Shown: positions 23,926-36,100 of the stretch, piece by piece
Position numbering within the stretch: the first letter of the stretch is position 1
How the letters are laid out: each line of letters opens with the position of its first letter
Source: Athripsodes cinereus
Lineage: Eukaryota; Arthropoda; Insecta; Trichoptera; Leptoceridae
Assembly: GCA_947579605.1 (NCBI GenBank)
Contig: OX388319.1
Span: 17,435,447 to 17,499,446, forward strand
Direction: 5' to 3'
Length of the DNA: 64,000 nt
The notes under the pieces: generated by a model
What the model was told of the DNA's origin: nothing
The model's input: the letters and a program-made list of their open reading frames with translations, nothing else
The model's database searches: none
Program-made: the position numbers and the translations under genes

Positions 23926-26188
23926 CGAATCGTCCATATTGTTGTTATTATTTGTGTGTTATTGTTATTTTTATTACGAGTTACATAAACTACACACTTC
24001 GTGTCAATATGAATACAATGTCATTCAGAATGAGTGGCACACCTCATCGCTGAACTAAAGCTATTACTTCTCTTAATTGTTATTATTTATTTTATTTTAA
24101 TGAAATGTTTACAAAATAAACTTAAAGGAAATTACAATATCTACCTCATATTGTTATACTTAATAACAAAATAAATTAATACAAGTCTCTCCCTTACTCC
24201 CGTTCCTCTCACTTTCTCACGAGTTTCACAGGCAGAGTGGCTGATACTCATCTCATTGTAATCAAAAGCAAATCTCATCAAGACGTAATTGAATGAGAAA
24301 ATTTACAAAAGACAATGTTATCATTACACACCCCAGTTTGTAAGAGAGTGGGTATATGTCACAAATAAAACATAATAATAACTATGATATTCGCCAATAT
24401 GAAGATTATACCCATAACCAGTTTCATTGTGATACATATCTCGATAGATGTCGCACCAATTTATCATAAAAATCAATCAAAAATATTATAAAACTGTACA
24501 AACAAATCAATATCACGTTTGAACCATTGTATGATGGAGTAGGAAAAGGTGACATTTGAAGAGATTATGTATATCAAATGACCGTCAACAGAATCGTCCA
24601 TATAGCTAGAAAGAGACAGCAATGTGTTCACGACATTGAGAAAAACCACAAACGAGATAGTAGGTTTTCAGGATAACAAGATAGAACAACTCCGAAACAA
24701 CAGATCGATTCGATGATAAACAAGATGATGGAGAACAATGATGGAGGTGGAATACGAATGGGAAGAGGTAGTCGATAGTCTGACGGTAGAGTCTCGGACT
24801 TTCAATCTAGACACCTGTGTTCGATTTTCACTAGCAGAAAGCATATTCAAATTCATCTTCATATCAAAAAAGTCTCAAAAAGATTAGTAAATTATTTAAT
24901 ATTGACTGTAAATTATAAAGTCCGATTAAAATTTTGGATTATTTTTTTAAGTTAATTTGTTCTATTTTCGATATCTAAATGGCATGGCATCTTATGAGAA
25001 AATCGCTGTTTCTTTAAGATAATAAAATTGTATTGAAAAAAAAATCTACCGGTTTTATTGGGGTTTTTTACTCATCAATAATTTTGACCAAAACTCTACA
25101 GAAACTGTTTTTTTACAACACTCAGAGTGTTCGTATAAAAAATACTAAAGATGATATATTTTTCTAACTAAGAAATTATTTAAGTAGGTATGTAGTTTAA
25201 AAATTTCCTTACTGACTATTAAGACATATCGTAAACCAATTAAATTTTAATCCATCGAGTACAAAAATACAACATCATTCCAAGATGTGCTATACATTAA
25301 TATTGAATGTGCTGCGCTATGCTTTAATTTTTTTAATTTTAGATAGAAGAGAAAAAAATCTCTTGAAATCCAAACACACATGTTCGTGAAACATTAATTA
25401 AATAAAATAATTGAATATTAACTAATTATTCATTCAAGAATATGATTTTACTCATTCTCAAAATCCATCAAATAATATAGAAATAACAAAATCCTCTTTT
25501 TATGAAATCATTTCATAAAATGAATCATATTTAATTGTGCCGTGTTACACATGCATACTTCTGAGCCCTAATCTTTACTGCAAATATTATGTACCTGATG
25601 GTAACAACTTACGATCGATAATGACCTCATAAGTCGAAAGACGTCTCTCTCGCTATCAATGACTTATTATAGTAGAGAGAAATACTTGTTTAAAATTTAC
25701 TTGTATTTGAAGGACTAAATGCATGTAACAAAAGAACGCAAGCACAATTAAAAAATCTTCACAAAAATGAGAATGATATTTTCTTAACAAATCTCTGTTG
25801 TATGAAGTTCCTAGCAATTCTCATAGCGGAGTATTGTTCATACTCATATAATTAGTACACTAAGTAACAAGATATTGTTATCTTTAATGACAAAATCATA
25901 TCATCACTGTGTGTGTTTGAGACTACTTAGGTATGTGTATACTAAAAGGTAATCATATTAAAATTATTTCGTTAACTTCCCCGAGATACACCCATTCATA
26001 ATACAGTAGTAGTAGGTATGTACTTTAATTTAGATTCAAGATAAAACAGAATCACGACGCGATGCTTCTCTACTTGTCGCCTTATCACCAACTCGTTTTA
26101 TTCAATGAAAACCTCACAAAAGTTTGTAACTAAATTAAATATAGGAAATAAAAGAAAAAGAGAATAAATTATTTTCTTTCTCATTTTT
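23926..26188. other. No gene; one SINE-like head
   Basis: 24755-24860 (+) has GATAGTCTGACGGTAGAGTC and GTGTTCGATTTTC, a decayed tRNA-SINE head like that at 41503. The remainder is unassigned AT-rich DNA. Confidence 0.5.
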
Positions 26189-26446
26189 GCCGGCCGGTGT
26201 GGCGTAGAAGCAACGCTCTTGCCTTTGAGTCACGAGGTCCCGGATTCGATTCCCGGCCAGGGCAGATTGAAGAATGACCTTTTTCAAATTGTCCTGGGTC
26301 TGGGTGTTACATGTATATGTGTTTATCGTTCATTGTATATAAATGTGTGTATTGTCGCGTTAGTACCTATAATACAAGATTCAATCTTAGTTTGGGACTA
26401 GACCGATCTGTGTGAATTGTCTATGCATGTTATGTTATGTTATGTT
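26189..26446 (+). mobile_element. tRNA-derived SINE with GGCCGGTGTGGCG head, near full length
   Basis: A box GTGGCGTAGAAGCAACGC and B box GGATTCGATTCCC, then body TTTTTCAAATTGTCCTGGGT and TGGGTGTTACATGTAT, ending in (TATGT)n. An inverted copy is at 40296-40546 and a head fragment at 11458-11518. Confidence 0.88.
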
Positions 26447-27260
26447 TTTCTTTTCTATGAAGAAAAAGAGAAGAAAAGAAAGAAAGAACCATTCGTTCAC
26501 TGCGTTCACCGAACAGTTTGTATTCAGCTTAATATGTTAAAATTTGTCATTTTACACATCTCTAGTTTCAATCGTCTTCACTCTGGTTGTTCCAACAACT
26601 TTCTTAATAATAACTACACACACCCATTGACAGACAGATGGTGAGTTGGTACAACGTGGGACAACACATACAATGTATTTTATTATATTATTATCCACGT
26701 CCAACAACTATCTCACTACTCTACTACGTGTATGAAGCTTTTGATCAAAATTTCAATTAACACATTCCTAATATTCCACTGTAGTCCATAGTATGAATAG
26801 ATATACATATATTATATACCTACATAATAGTTAAAGTTTTAGTAATTTATCACATATTTTAATGCGATCATATATACCTATACAATTTTGTTAATTACTT
26901 TAAAAAAACTGTAAAAGACAAGTATTTATAAAGCATTACATATAAACATCTAACATTTACAATTCCACGTTGAGGCATGCCACCCATTTAGAATGTCTAA
27001 TTGTTTTTATCGAAATGTGTCTGTAGTACGTGTGGTTAGTCTATTGGGTAACACACAGATGTTGTGATGTTACAGATATATAGATAAAATAGATAGTTAC
27101 TTTCAGTGTCTGGCCTAAATCTTCTAGTAGGTGACAGGCATCTTTAAATTGTCCCATATTTGCATTGTACGTTCTCCACGGGCAAGCATCCTCATTTTTA
27201 TGTTTGTATATTTATTCGCATGTCTTCTAAGCTCACATATATTATATAGAGATGAAAAAT
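26447..27260. other. No gene seen
   Basis: 26960-27050 has a decayed plus fragment of the (TAG)n-tailed family (CGTTGAGGCATGCCACCCAT). Otherwise nothing. Confidence 0.5.
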
Positions 27261-27666
27261 CGGTCAATTTCTACTATAGGTCATCCAATAGTATCCAGTT
27301 AGAAAATATATATTGATGATCATAATTTTACGTATGTATTTTTATTATCCTTCACTGTGTACCGTAACAAGATATCACAGGAGCCATATGGGGGGCGAGG
27401 GGTTGCATCTTGTCCAGTGGTTGTAATTTAATGTAAATGCATAATTATGCCATAAAATTCGACGATGTACAGGAATAAAATCATTACAAATACAAATTAT
27501 AGTATAAATATAATTTGTACCTCTCACCCATCTCATACCTGGATACCCCATGATATCTTTTTACGGTACACAGTGAAAGATAATAAAAATAAATACAACA
27601 ATGATCATCAATATATATTTTCTAACTATTGGATACTATTGGATAACCTATAGTAGAAATTGACCG
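27261..27666. mobile_element. Foldback element with 117-bp arms
   Basis: 27261-27377 and the reverse complement of 27551-27666 match almost throughout. They share CGGTCAATTTCTACTATAGG, TTAGAAAATATATATTGATG, CACTGTGTACCGTAA and GATATCA. The 173-bp centre is unique and non-coding. Long arms without an ORF fit a MITE or foldback transposon. Confidence 0.85.
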
Positions 27667-29289
27667 AAAAATCAACGTCAATACACACTTCCGTCATTTT
27701 TTATGTTCCTCGATAGTAAAATTATATGTTATTTATTTATTAACAAAAGCATTGAAATAAAATATTCAAGAGGGTGGCATGTCTTATCACTGAATTGAAA
27801 ATGATGAGTGTCGTGATGTTTTTAAGAACACCTGCTTTTTACACGAAAGCTTACGGAAAAAAATAAAAATCTATTCTTTGCAGGAAATTCCGCGAAAAAA
27901 ACTTTTAAACAACTAATCTAATTTGATGATTTTTTTTTAAAAGTTTATGAAAATACAATTTTGACATGGTTATTTTTCTGTATCATTTTTTTTTTATAAA
28001 TTTAGTGATTATTTCCGAAACGATTCGAAGTTTTAAGCTAGTGGTAATAATAATATTATCAAATGATACAGAATCCTTTCTCATCGTGCAGCTATTTTCG
28101 GAATGATTTCAATGTAAACATTCTCATACTGACCACAGGATTTTAGGCCTTTACTACCGTTGTTACAATATATATTCTAATGGATGTTAGAAATAACATT
28201 CACTGATATTTTTTACAATGAATGATTCAAATAGCAGATGTCGAATAAAAGCGGTTGCTTCAAAAGATTATTTAAAGTCACGTGTTCTTTTCTATAGACC
28301 CAACAAATTGTAAAAGGTCACACAAGTTTAACAAGCCTTGGTATTTGCGTATTATTAATTTATCGCGTATTATTAATTTATCTAATCATTCCTTACTATA
28401 AATTGATTTCAATCAATTCCATAGATGGTATACATTCCTATTTAATACAATCAATAAACAGAGAGCAAATTTATTGCAAAAGCGCGAACTCTTCCAACTA
28501 ACCCGTTATGAGAACTAGCAGCAAAGTAATTCGCACAGTTATTAGAAATAATTATTCATCTGTGATTTTTAGAAGACATTTTAGTATATTTATGTACTAT
28601 ATTCAATTTATTAATCTTAATATTTGTGAACGTTGTCCATGAATACCGAAAATGATCCGGTTAACTAGCCTAGATTCAATATGTAAGCATTTAGATGCTT
28701 CTTTACTTCTTCGGTTAAATTTTACACAATACTCGGATTATCTCATTTTAATATGATTCTCCAATCGAGATATCTTTTTTTCATCTGCATTTGTGTCCAA
28801 ATCTAGCATAAAAATGTATAGGAGTATTTGAAACAGATGTAATGGTAAATTGAAAATGTGAGAGTTTATGTAGTAATATTCTCGTATCTTCTTTAACAGT
28901 GAGTAGGTACAAAACTACTATACCTACAGTAGATCCCATATTGTTAGGACCCACATATACCTGTACACAAACAGTACAAAATATAATAATAGGTAGCTAT
29001 CTATGTATGATAATAATAATATTGTAGACCAAAGTAATTTGACCAACACAAAAGTATTTCTCTTCGGTTTTCCTATTTCCAAATATCCAAATATTTCGAA
29101 TAACCGATTCTGTTAACTACGTATTAGTGATGTGGCGAATATTCACGTTTGCATCAAAGGCATACGCATATTGCAAATGCTGGTCTCAACTTGGAAGTCT
29201 GGTTTTACTGGAAAAAATGTGTGCTTAAGAAAATTGTACCTTAAAAATTGTGATATATTGAAATACTCAAAACTCCTTTACCATCTGCA
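27667..29289. other. No gene seen
   Basis: 27770-27860 is a minus (TAG)n-family fragment and 28470-28510 a LINE 3' UTR scrap. A short direct repeat (GCGTATTATTAATTTATC twice) is near 28345. The rest is unassigned. Confidence 0.5.
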
Positions 29290-29512
29290 AAGTTACTCTT
29301 GGCACAATTGAAATACGGTCTTAATGATCTTCTTGTCTTGATCTTAATCTTTCGATGCACGAAGGGGCTATAATCAAAAATACCGTGCCACTAAAAGATT
29401 GGTATGCACGTATTTTTGACTATAGTCATTTCCCGCGTAGTAGGATTTAGATCTAAACAGAATTAAAATCGTATTTAGATTGTGTCAAGAGTAATCCTGC
29501 TAAATCTGATTT
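29290..29512. mobile_element. Nested hairpin (MITE-like) element
   Basis: TTACTCTTGGCACAATTGAA near 29292 pairs imperfectly with TTGTGTCAAGAGTAA near 29482. Inside, CTATAATCAAAAATA and TATTTTTGACTATAG pair again around CCGTGCC/GGTATGCACG. No coding potential. Confidence 0.65.
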
Positions 29513-29574
29513 TGATATAAAGCCTAATACACTCCAGGCAGCTTCACAGTAAGCAAGTGAATCTTGTGTCGTGA

Positions 29575-29670
29575 ATTCCTTATCCGTGTAGATCGGTAAC
29601 GGATGTATTGGAACCCTGGATCACACATTTCAAAGTCCGAGACTTTTCCACCGGGCTCCCAACTACCTCA
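29575..29670 (-). mobile_element. Decayed tRNA-SINE head
   Basis: The minus strand reads GTAGTTGGGAGCCCGGTGGA, then AAGTCTCGGACTTT and CAGGGTTCCAATAC. This resembles the heads at 24755 and 41503 with a mutated B box. Confidence 0.45.
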
Positions 29671-29817
29671 ATACGTGATTTAAACATAAGACCTATAAAA
29701 CATTATTAATGATCATATTATTGCATCGTGTGGTCATGTGAATGAAATCATTATAATTAGTATAAAAATGGATTCAAAATGAAACTTTCACTATGAACAA
29801 TATTTGACTCAGAGGCC

Positions 29818-29841
29818 TTTCGGGTAGACACCCATCATCAG
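29818..29841 (-). ncRNA. Hammerhead-ribozyme-like core (type I layout)
   Basis: On the minus strand, ACTCA-CTGATGA-T-GGGT-GTCT-ACCC-GAAA-GGCC-TC-TGAGT. The core boxes CTGATGA and GAAA flank a 4-bp stem II with a 4-nt loop. ACTCA and TGAGT can form stem I. TC precedes the expected cut site. AGGCCT is self-complementary, which would suit a dimer-forming stem III. One extra T sits between the core and stem II. Activity is unproven; decayed retroelement ends often keep such motifs. Confidence 0.4.
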
Positions 29842-31138
29842 TGAGTTTTTATTAGAAACTAAATACAAGAAATATAAAAATTACAGATGTTTACAAATAT
29901 TATAAGATTAAGGTTTAATAATTATAAGGTTTAATGTGTCTGGGATATAATATGGAAGTGTGTGTAGCATAGTATTGAGAGCAGGTAGGGATGTAGTGGT
30001 AAAAATCATTACACTTTTAATGATAATCTCCTCATTATTTATGCAGATAATCATGTCTATTTTACTTTTCATGTATTGTTTCAATGATAACATTGAATAG
30101 CAGTAGAAATTTAAATTTTCAAAATATAGATCAGAATTTCGAATCTCAATAAGTAACGAATTTTGTCTTCACATTACTAGTATTGTTATTACTCACTTAA
30201 ATAATAATGATAAGAAAATTATTTTGCCATCTCTTGAATTTTCCTCGAAGCTGTTCATTATGAAAATAATATTGTATGTAATGAACTTTCTTTTCAGGTT
30301 TAATCTCCATCTTCAGTATTATCAGCAAAGCTTCTCTATATATTTTGACCATGTCAAAGTAAAATATTGAGTAGTGACATTGTTGCCTATTTCTATCGTC
30401 CTATATTTATTCCTAAGTTACTGTTAACTGTAGCAATCGAAATAAAAAGAAATATGAAGATATTTTTAAGTCATTATTTTCATTGAGGGAGTTGACGCTT
30501 ATTTTGTAAAACTCCATACTGATTTTTGAAAATAAACGCAAGTTGTTTGAGTTTTACTATTTTTATTAATAGGTGCAGTAACCTGGTTTTGACTTACAAG
30601 TAATTGTGAAGCTGTTGAAATAGGTGTGAAATTTAAAACAAGTAAAGGGATTTATTCGCTAAATTCATTGGATTTTACTCGCTAACTTCCTTGGCTTTTA
30701 CTCACTAAATTCCTTGGCTGTTGAGCGCACACCTTATGTAATTATACACATATTATTTTCAACGAGAACATACATTAATTATTCAAAGTAGAAAGGGTGA
30801 TTTCATCGCTATATTGCGATATCTTCTGACTATCTCTTATAAGTTACTGACTAGAAAAGGGTTTGAATTAATTTGATTTTTGAAAAATTAAAAATAAAAC
30901 AAAATTTAGATATGCATTTAGTAATTCGGCTTGTGACTATTAATTTGCTAACCGGTTATGAAAAGCATCATCAGATTAATATAAAAATAATCTATATTTC
31001 AAAATTAAGTGACAGATAAAGAATAAATACACATTTTCTTTAAAAGTTAAATTTATCGACCGACGGTTCTTGGTGGAAGTTCATGTTAATTATTTATTAA
31101 TAAAACAAAATATGTTGTTATTTCACTGTTGACTTTAT
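29842..31138. other. No gene; dispersed repeat at 30480-30620
   Basis: GTTGACGCTTATTTTGTAAA...CTCCAT and GTAACCTGGTTTTGACTTAC recur at 45535-45650 in similar order, so this is a dispersed repeat family of unknown type. 30790-30850 looks like a LINE 3' UTR scrap. Confidence 0.5.
30292..30316 (-). ncRNA. Second, degenerate hammerhead-like core
   Basis: The minus strand reads CTGAAGA-T-GGAGATTAAACC-TGAAA. It has the same orientation and the same extra T as the motif about 475 bp away, but stem II is reduced and the flanking stems are weak. Confidence 0.25.
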
Positions 31139-31440
31139 TAATTTTGCGAGCCGGCTTTCAAGAGCTTCCGCTCTCTTCTAAAGCTTTACTTTTGTTTGAC
31201 GATAAGAGAGTTAGCTCTTGAAAGCTGGCTCGGAAAATTAATAAAGTACAGAGGAATAACTGTATATTTTGTTTCATCAATAAATTATTATACCTATTTA
31301 ACATCTTCAATCGAAGATGAAATATGCTCCTCGTACTGATATCTTATGTTTAGTTGGAACGGAGAGAATGAGATGTATGTTTACTGCATAAAGTTACTCA
31401 ATTGGCTACTCCACATAGTCCAGATCCTGTGGTGGTATGA
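31139..31440. mobile_element. Hairpin MITE copy 2 followed by a SINE-like fragment
   Basis: 31139-31240: TTTGCGAGCCGGCTTTCAAG...CTTCCGCTCTC mirrored by GAGAGTTAGCTCTTGAAAGC and GGCTCGGAAAATTAATAAAG. 31310-31440 is a plus-oriented (TAG)n-family fragment. Confidence 0.7.
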
Positions 31441-32019
31441 TGTTAAAAGTGAAATTGAATAATAATAAACAAGTTAAGCAGGAATAAGAGTTTAGAACGT
31501 AAATATTCATCGCTTGATGGAAAATTCCAAATGTAATTGCATTTAATTAAAATCAATGAACCAATATCTGAGTAAATATTTGCTGCTAAACAGAGAGGCT
31601 GCCGTATAAATAAGTAAGTAAGCATGATGTTGTTTATATGGAATTACCTGTTGTAGGTGTATAATAATAATAATAATAGTACATATGTACATTGTAGTAC
31701 CAAGGAATATAATTGTAACTGTTTACATTTAGCTATATATGTACTTGTACGTATTGTTACTATTATGTTTGTATCTAATATAACCATAAAGTATAGGTAT
31801 ATATTTAACACAACAATCGGATGGGTACCTTACTATTTGCAGTATTAATAACTAAACTATGTGCGATAACTCAATAGGCAGATTGCCTAAAGTTAATATT
31901 GTATTGCAGACTTTCATTAAAAAATCATTTGAGTAAACTGAACGAAACTATCAGATTTATCAAAAATTTTATGATTTAAAAAAAATGTGCTGGTATTACT
32001 GTTTTGCACAATATACTTA
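31441..32019. other. No gene seen
   Basis: AT-rich with (AAT)n near 31660; short frames only. Confidence 0.5.
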
Positions 32020-32260
32020 CTTATTTTTGGAGGCCGAACACCTCTTGTAAAGCCATGACCTCCGAAACAATGGCTTTCTTAGCTTTTTTATTCAAGACAG
32101 TGGATTGCCAGTCATATTTAGCATTTACAAAACTCTTTCAGATCTCGGTCGATGTTGTCTAAAATTATTTACCTTGGTCTGCCTAACGCGCTCTTGGCGA
32201 GAATGAATTATGCCTTAGTTGACCTTTCATCCCCGGATGTGACGACGTGACCAACCCCTA
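32020..32260 (-). mobile_element. Degenerate LINE C-terminal tail
   Basis: The minus strand reads VGHVVTSGD, ALGRPR and DNIDRDLKEFCKC, then after a frameshift YDWQSTVLNKKAKKAIVSEV and ALQEVFGLQK-stop. The order GHV, GRPR, DRDLK and W-x-S matches a LINE terminus. It has several stops and one frameshift. Confidence 0.65.
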
Positions 32261-32482
32261 CAAATTCATACGAGTGGTTAGTCTTTGAATACAAAATAGA
32301 ATACCACACTGCAGTATCAAAAAATACAATACTGAAAATGAAATTCTTCTGTTTTTCGAAATCACAAGTCTCAAATTTCGAATTTTGTCCAAGAATAGAT
32401 TATTATAAAAACTAAAGCATAGTGTTCTCTAGTATTCACTCGATCCTTACATTATACTCGAACATATAAGGTTTTGTTAAGA

Positions 32483-32722
32483 TGAACAAGAATTGGTCTC
32501 TCACTCTTGTCCGTAAGTTTCCGTGTGTCCTGTAAAAGGCAGGTGTTCGAAAAAATAAAAACATTTTACATCTCAAATTCAGCGATGAGGTTTGCCATCC
32601 ATTCTGAATGACTTGTTTTTTAGTTGGCACAGAGAAGACAGCTTGCATGTTTATAACATGCAGCTGGCATGCTGGCTACCCCACTTGTGGGATATGCCAT
32701 GATGGTGTAGTAGTAGTAGTAA
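32483..32722 (+). mobile_element. (TAG)n-tailed SINE-like element
   Basis: GAATTGGTCTCTCACTCTTG, GTCCTGTAAAAGGCAGGTGT, CAGCGATGAGGTTTGCCATC, CATGCAGCTGGCATGCTGGC and TGTGGGATATGCCATGATGG, then TAG repeats. It lacks only the first few bases. Confidence 0.75.
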
Positions 32723-33184
32723 TAGAAATTTATGTTCATAGTATAATCTCTGAAAAAATACTACGGCTAGATATATATCTTATTATTTGAAAATGGGTTA
32801 TCTTTCTGCTTTTAATATAATATTCCAATGTCGATGTTACAATACTTACACATTAAGGCATCGTGATTAAATCAACAATGAACGAAGGTTTTATCTCATT
32901 CGATCTTTTCAGTGACTATTTATCTCGACGGTCTTGAAATTACCTACTGAATCGTACTCTTGTTTTATCTCAATAAAATTGTTGATAGCATTGATTTCTC
33001 TTTCGTATACACTTATCAAATTGACTTTTACTGTATGAGTGGTAATTTAATTGTTTTTACTTTTAGTGGTTCTAAATTTACCTTGTGTTAATTATAATTC
33101 TATAAAAATGTTTAAAACCTGTGAAATGCACCTATTTAATTTAATATTTTAAAGTGGATGGTTTATTAATTTTATTATATAAAA

Positions 33185-36100
33185 ATGGTTGACATAAACA
33201 CAGTGCGAATCTTTTATAAACTTTCTTTTATAACTGTGACTTGGTACGTCTAAAATTTTTATTTAACGATTTATTTATTTTTATCCTAGTGCAAATATAA
33301 AAGCAGGAATACAAGTGTCGTACACAAATGTTACGAAATGGTTTTCTCATGTTTTACAATAATTCAACCTAACAAAGTTTATTATCTATTTTTTTTTTTA
33401 AATATGAATCTGGGCTTTTGGTTATAAAACCAAATTCAAGCTTGTGTCGTGAAAGAGGAGTTTGCTAGAATTTGACATGGAGAAGAAAGCTTGCATGTTT
33501 ATTACATTATTGCCATCCCACTTGTGGGATATGGCCTGATGTAATAGTAATAGTTATTTATTGATGGATACCCATTTGAATTTAAAACAGCAAAATCTTT
33601 TTTATAAAACATGCAGTGTACATGCTATACACATTTATTACTAACTAGATCAGTAAACGTCCACCGTTTAGCAATTTAAACCATTTGTAATAATTGATTT
33701 TCTTAGTTTCTGCCACTAAACACAAATATTCGTCATAATAATGTACATTCGGGTAAATTTGAGACATAATAAACAGAAATGCTTACCTTTAAAAAATATA
33801 TTGTATTATCAGATTATAAACCATTTTTCTTGGATACTTCGAAAATGATTTTACTAACCGATCAATTACAGAATTTGTATGAAAAAAAATGAATAAGACC
33901 AATAAAAATGTCACGTTTTACCATACTTTATTTTCAGGCGAATATTGTTTCTTTTATTGACACTCCAAGTAAACATTGTATATCCTTTTGATGATGACAC
34001 AACTGTAGATCCATCTAAAAATAATTTCGAAGCGTGTCCATTTTTAAACAATGATCCAGATTCTGAAGTACCACCCTGGAAATATTATATTGGAGGAAAC
34101 TGCACCAGAGATGAGAGTTTTACAGGATTTCCTCATCTCATTTGTTCTAAAGGTCTTGATGAACACTATGCCAGAAGATCACAGTAAGAAAATATATCTT
34201 AACATCAACATTTTTTTAGTTAATATGAATTGTAAATTTGTATGGTGAGCAAAATCATCCTCTCTTAGATTGGACAGCCATTATAAATACGTTTTATAAA
34301 TAACTTATATTTTAACAATTTTATAAATAAATCATTAGTATTTGGAAAAAGTGAATGAAGTATGAAGGGATAAAGCTCTTCCAACTAACCCAAACTAACA
34401 ACTTATTGTGAGGGAGTAGGAACTTATCTTACATGTACTCCTAGAGATTCATAATACTGTTGTATAATCAAAACATATAGGTGGCATTCTGAATATACTC
34501 AGTTTAAATCTAGCATTGACATTACTCATTTCTTTAATGTTCACAGTTACAGGATCCGTCAGTTAACAATCCACGACTGGCCTCTTTCGTGCTTCCCTCC
34601 AGATCATGTTCTCAGACATTTTCCTGCAATCAGGAACCTGACAATTATTAACTCAATTATTTCAACATTTTCATCTGATTTTCCACCCTTACTAACACGA
34701 TTAAGGGTAAGTATTACTATTTCCTATAAATTATCTAAATTTGGACGCTCTACTAAAACTGTGACAGTGAAAATATCACAAAGTGAACACTAATAACATA
34801 AATCTAATCGAAATACAATGAAGCTAAACAAAATTATCATTAAAATAAATTATTTTAATAAGCGACCAGAGCCCGTAGACAAACCATACTTCTGATTTTC
34901 CACCCTTACTGACACGATTAAGGGTAAGTATTACTATTTCCTATAAATTATCCTTCTATATGGCTGCGAGTCTTGGCACGTAACCAAGGCTCAAGAGCGG
35001 AAGATACTAAGCTTTGAAAACAAGTGTCTTAGAAGGATTTTGGATGTCAGATGGTATGAACATATTACAAATGATGCTGTGCGCCGGCGCACCCAGCAGA
35101 GACCTGTAAGTAATCTCCGTAATACAAGAGAGACGATGGTCCTGGCTGGGACATGTTTTGAGAATGGCCAATGATAGTTGACCAAAAAGAGCACTGTTCT
35201 TCCGTCCGCAGGGGTTCCGTAGGCCCGGGCGTCCCTCTTTCACAATACACCGTTCCTATGACAATGATATCAGAGCGCAAGGAATGTCGTGGGAAGAGGT
35301 GACGCAATTGGCACAGAGACGCTCTGAATGGAGGAGGCTGGTTTCTGCCCTGTGCTCCCAAGAGGAGCGTTGAGGGCGATGATGATGATGATGATGATAA
35401 ATTATCTAAATTTGGACGCTCTACTAAAACTGCGACGGTGAAAATATCACATAGTGAACACTAATAACATAAATCTAATCGAAATACAATGAAGCTAAAC
35501 AAAATTATCATTAAAATAAATTATTTTAATAAGCGACTTTCAAGAACTTTCGCTCTCATCATTAAGCTAACGTAAAGTAAAAAAATGGTCGGTTGAAAAT
35601 ATCGACTTAAGCTAAAATAACACAACATCAATCACAAGCGAGATATCTAGTGTGGTGTAGCCAGTGGACTAACTGGAAGTAATAAACATTTAGACCGTCT
35701 CTCCATTTCAATAAAAAAAATACGTTCAGAATGGGTGACATGCCTCATCGCTGAATTGATGATATTGATTGTATTTTTCGTGAGGTTTTACGTACGAACA
35801 CCTGCCTTTTACAGAACATTTAAAACTTACAGAATAGAGTGGAAACCTATATTTTAACAGGGACTTCTTTATTTTATTAGAAGGCACTTACTTAGCTTGC
35901 ATTAATTACAGTTATTCTTCATCTTTCTTTTTTTCTAGATCCTAGAGATTGTAGTTGTAGGTTGCATTCCTGCGACCAATTTTTTTATTCTACGATTCTC
36001 AACTGTCCCTCCATCATTTTGATGGTCTTCCAAAACTTATTTACACATTATTAATTTTATCTATATCATGTACGAAACATGAGTTTTATTTTATGACTCG

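Noticed and set aside
26189..26280. Functional tRNA gene
   Set aside because: A and B boxes are present, but the element continues into a repeated body found elsewhere, and the acceptor and anticodon stems do not pair. It is a SINE head. The same holds for 754-837, 14530-14620, 15025-15110 and 41503-41590.
33945..34187. Start of the LRR protein at 33945
   Set aside because: The codon there is TTG within a signal-peptide-like stretch directly after a splice acceptor (33936-33937). An upstream exon at 33185-33243 gives an ATG and the matching phase.
35065..35361. 98-codon minus-strand frame and overlapping frames
   Set aside because: Antisense to the LINE 3' end at 34953-35396.
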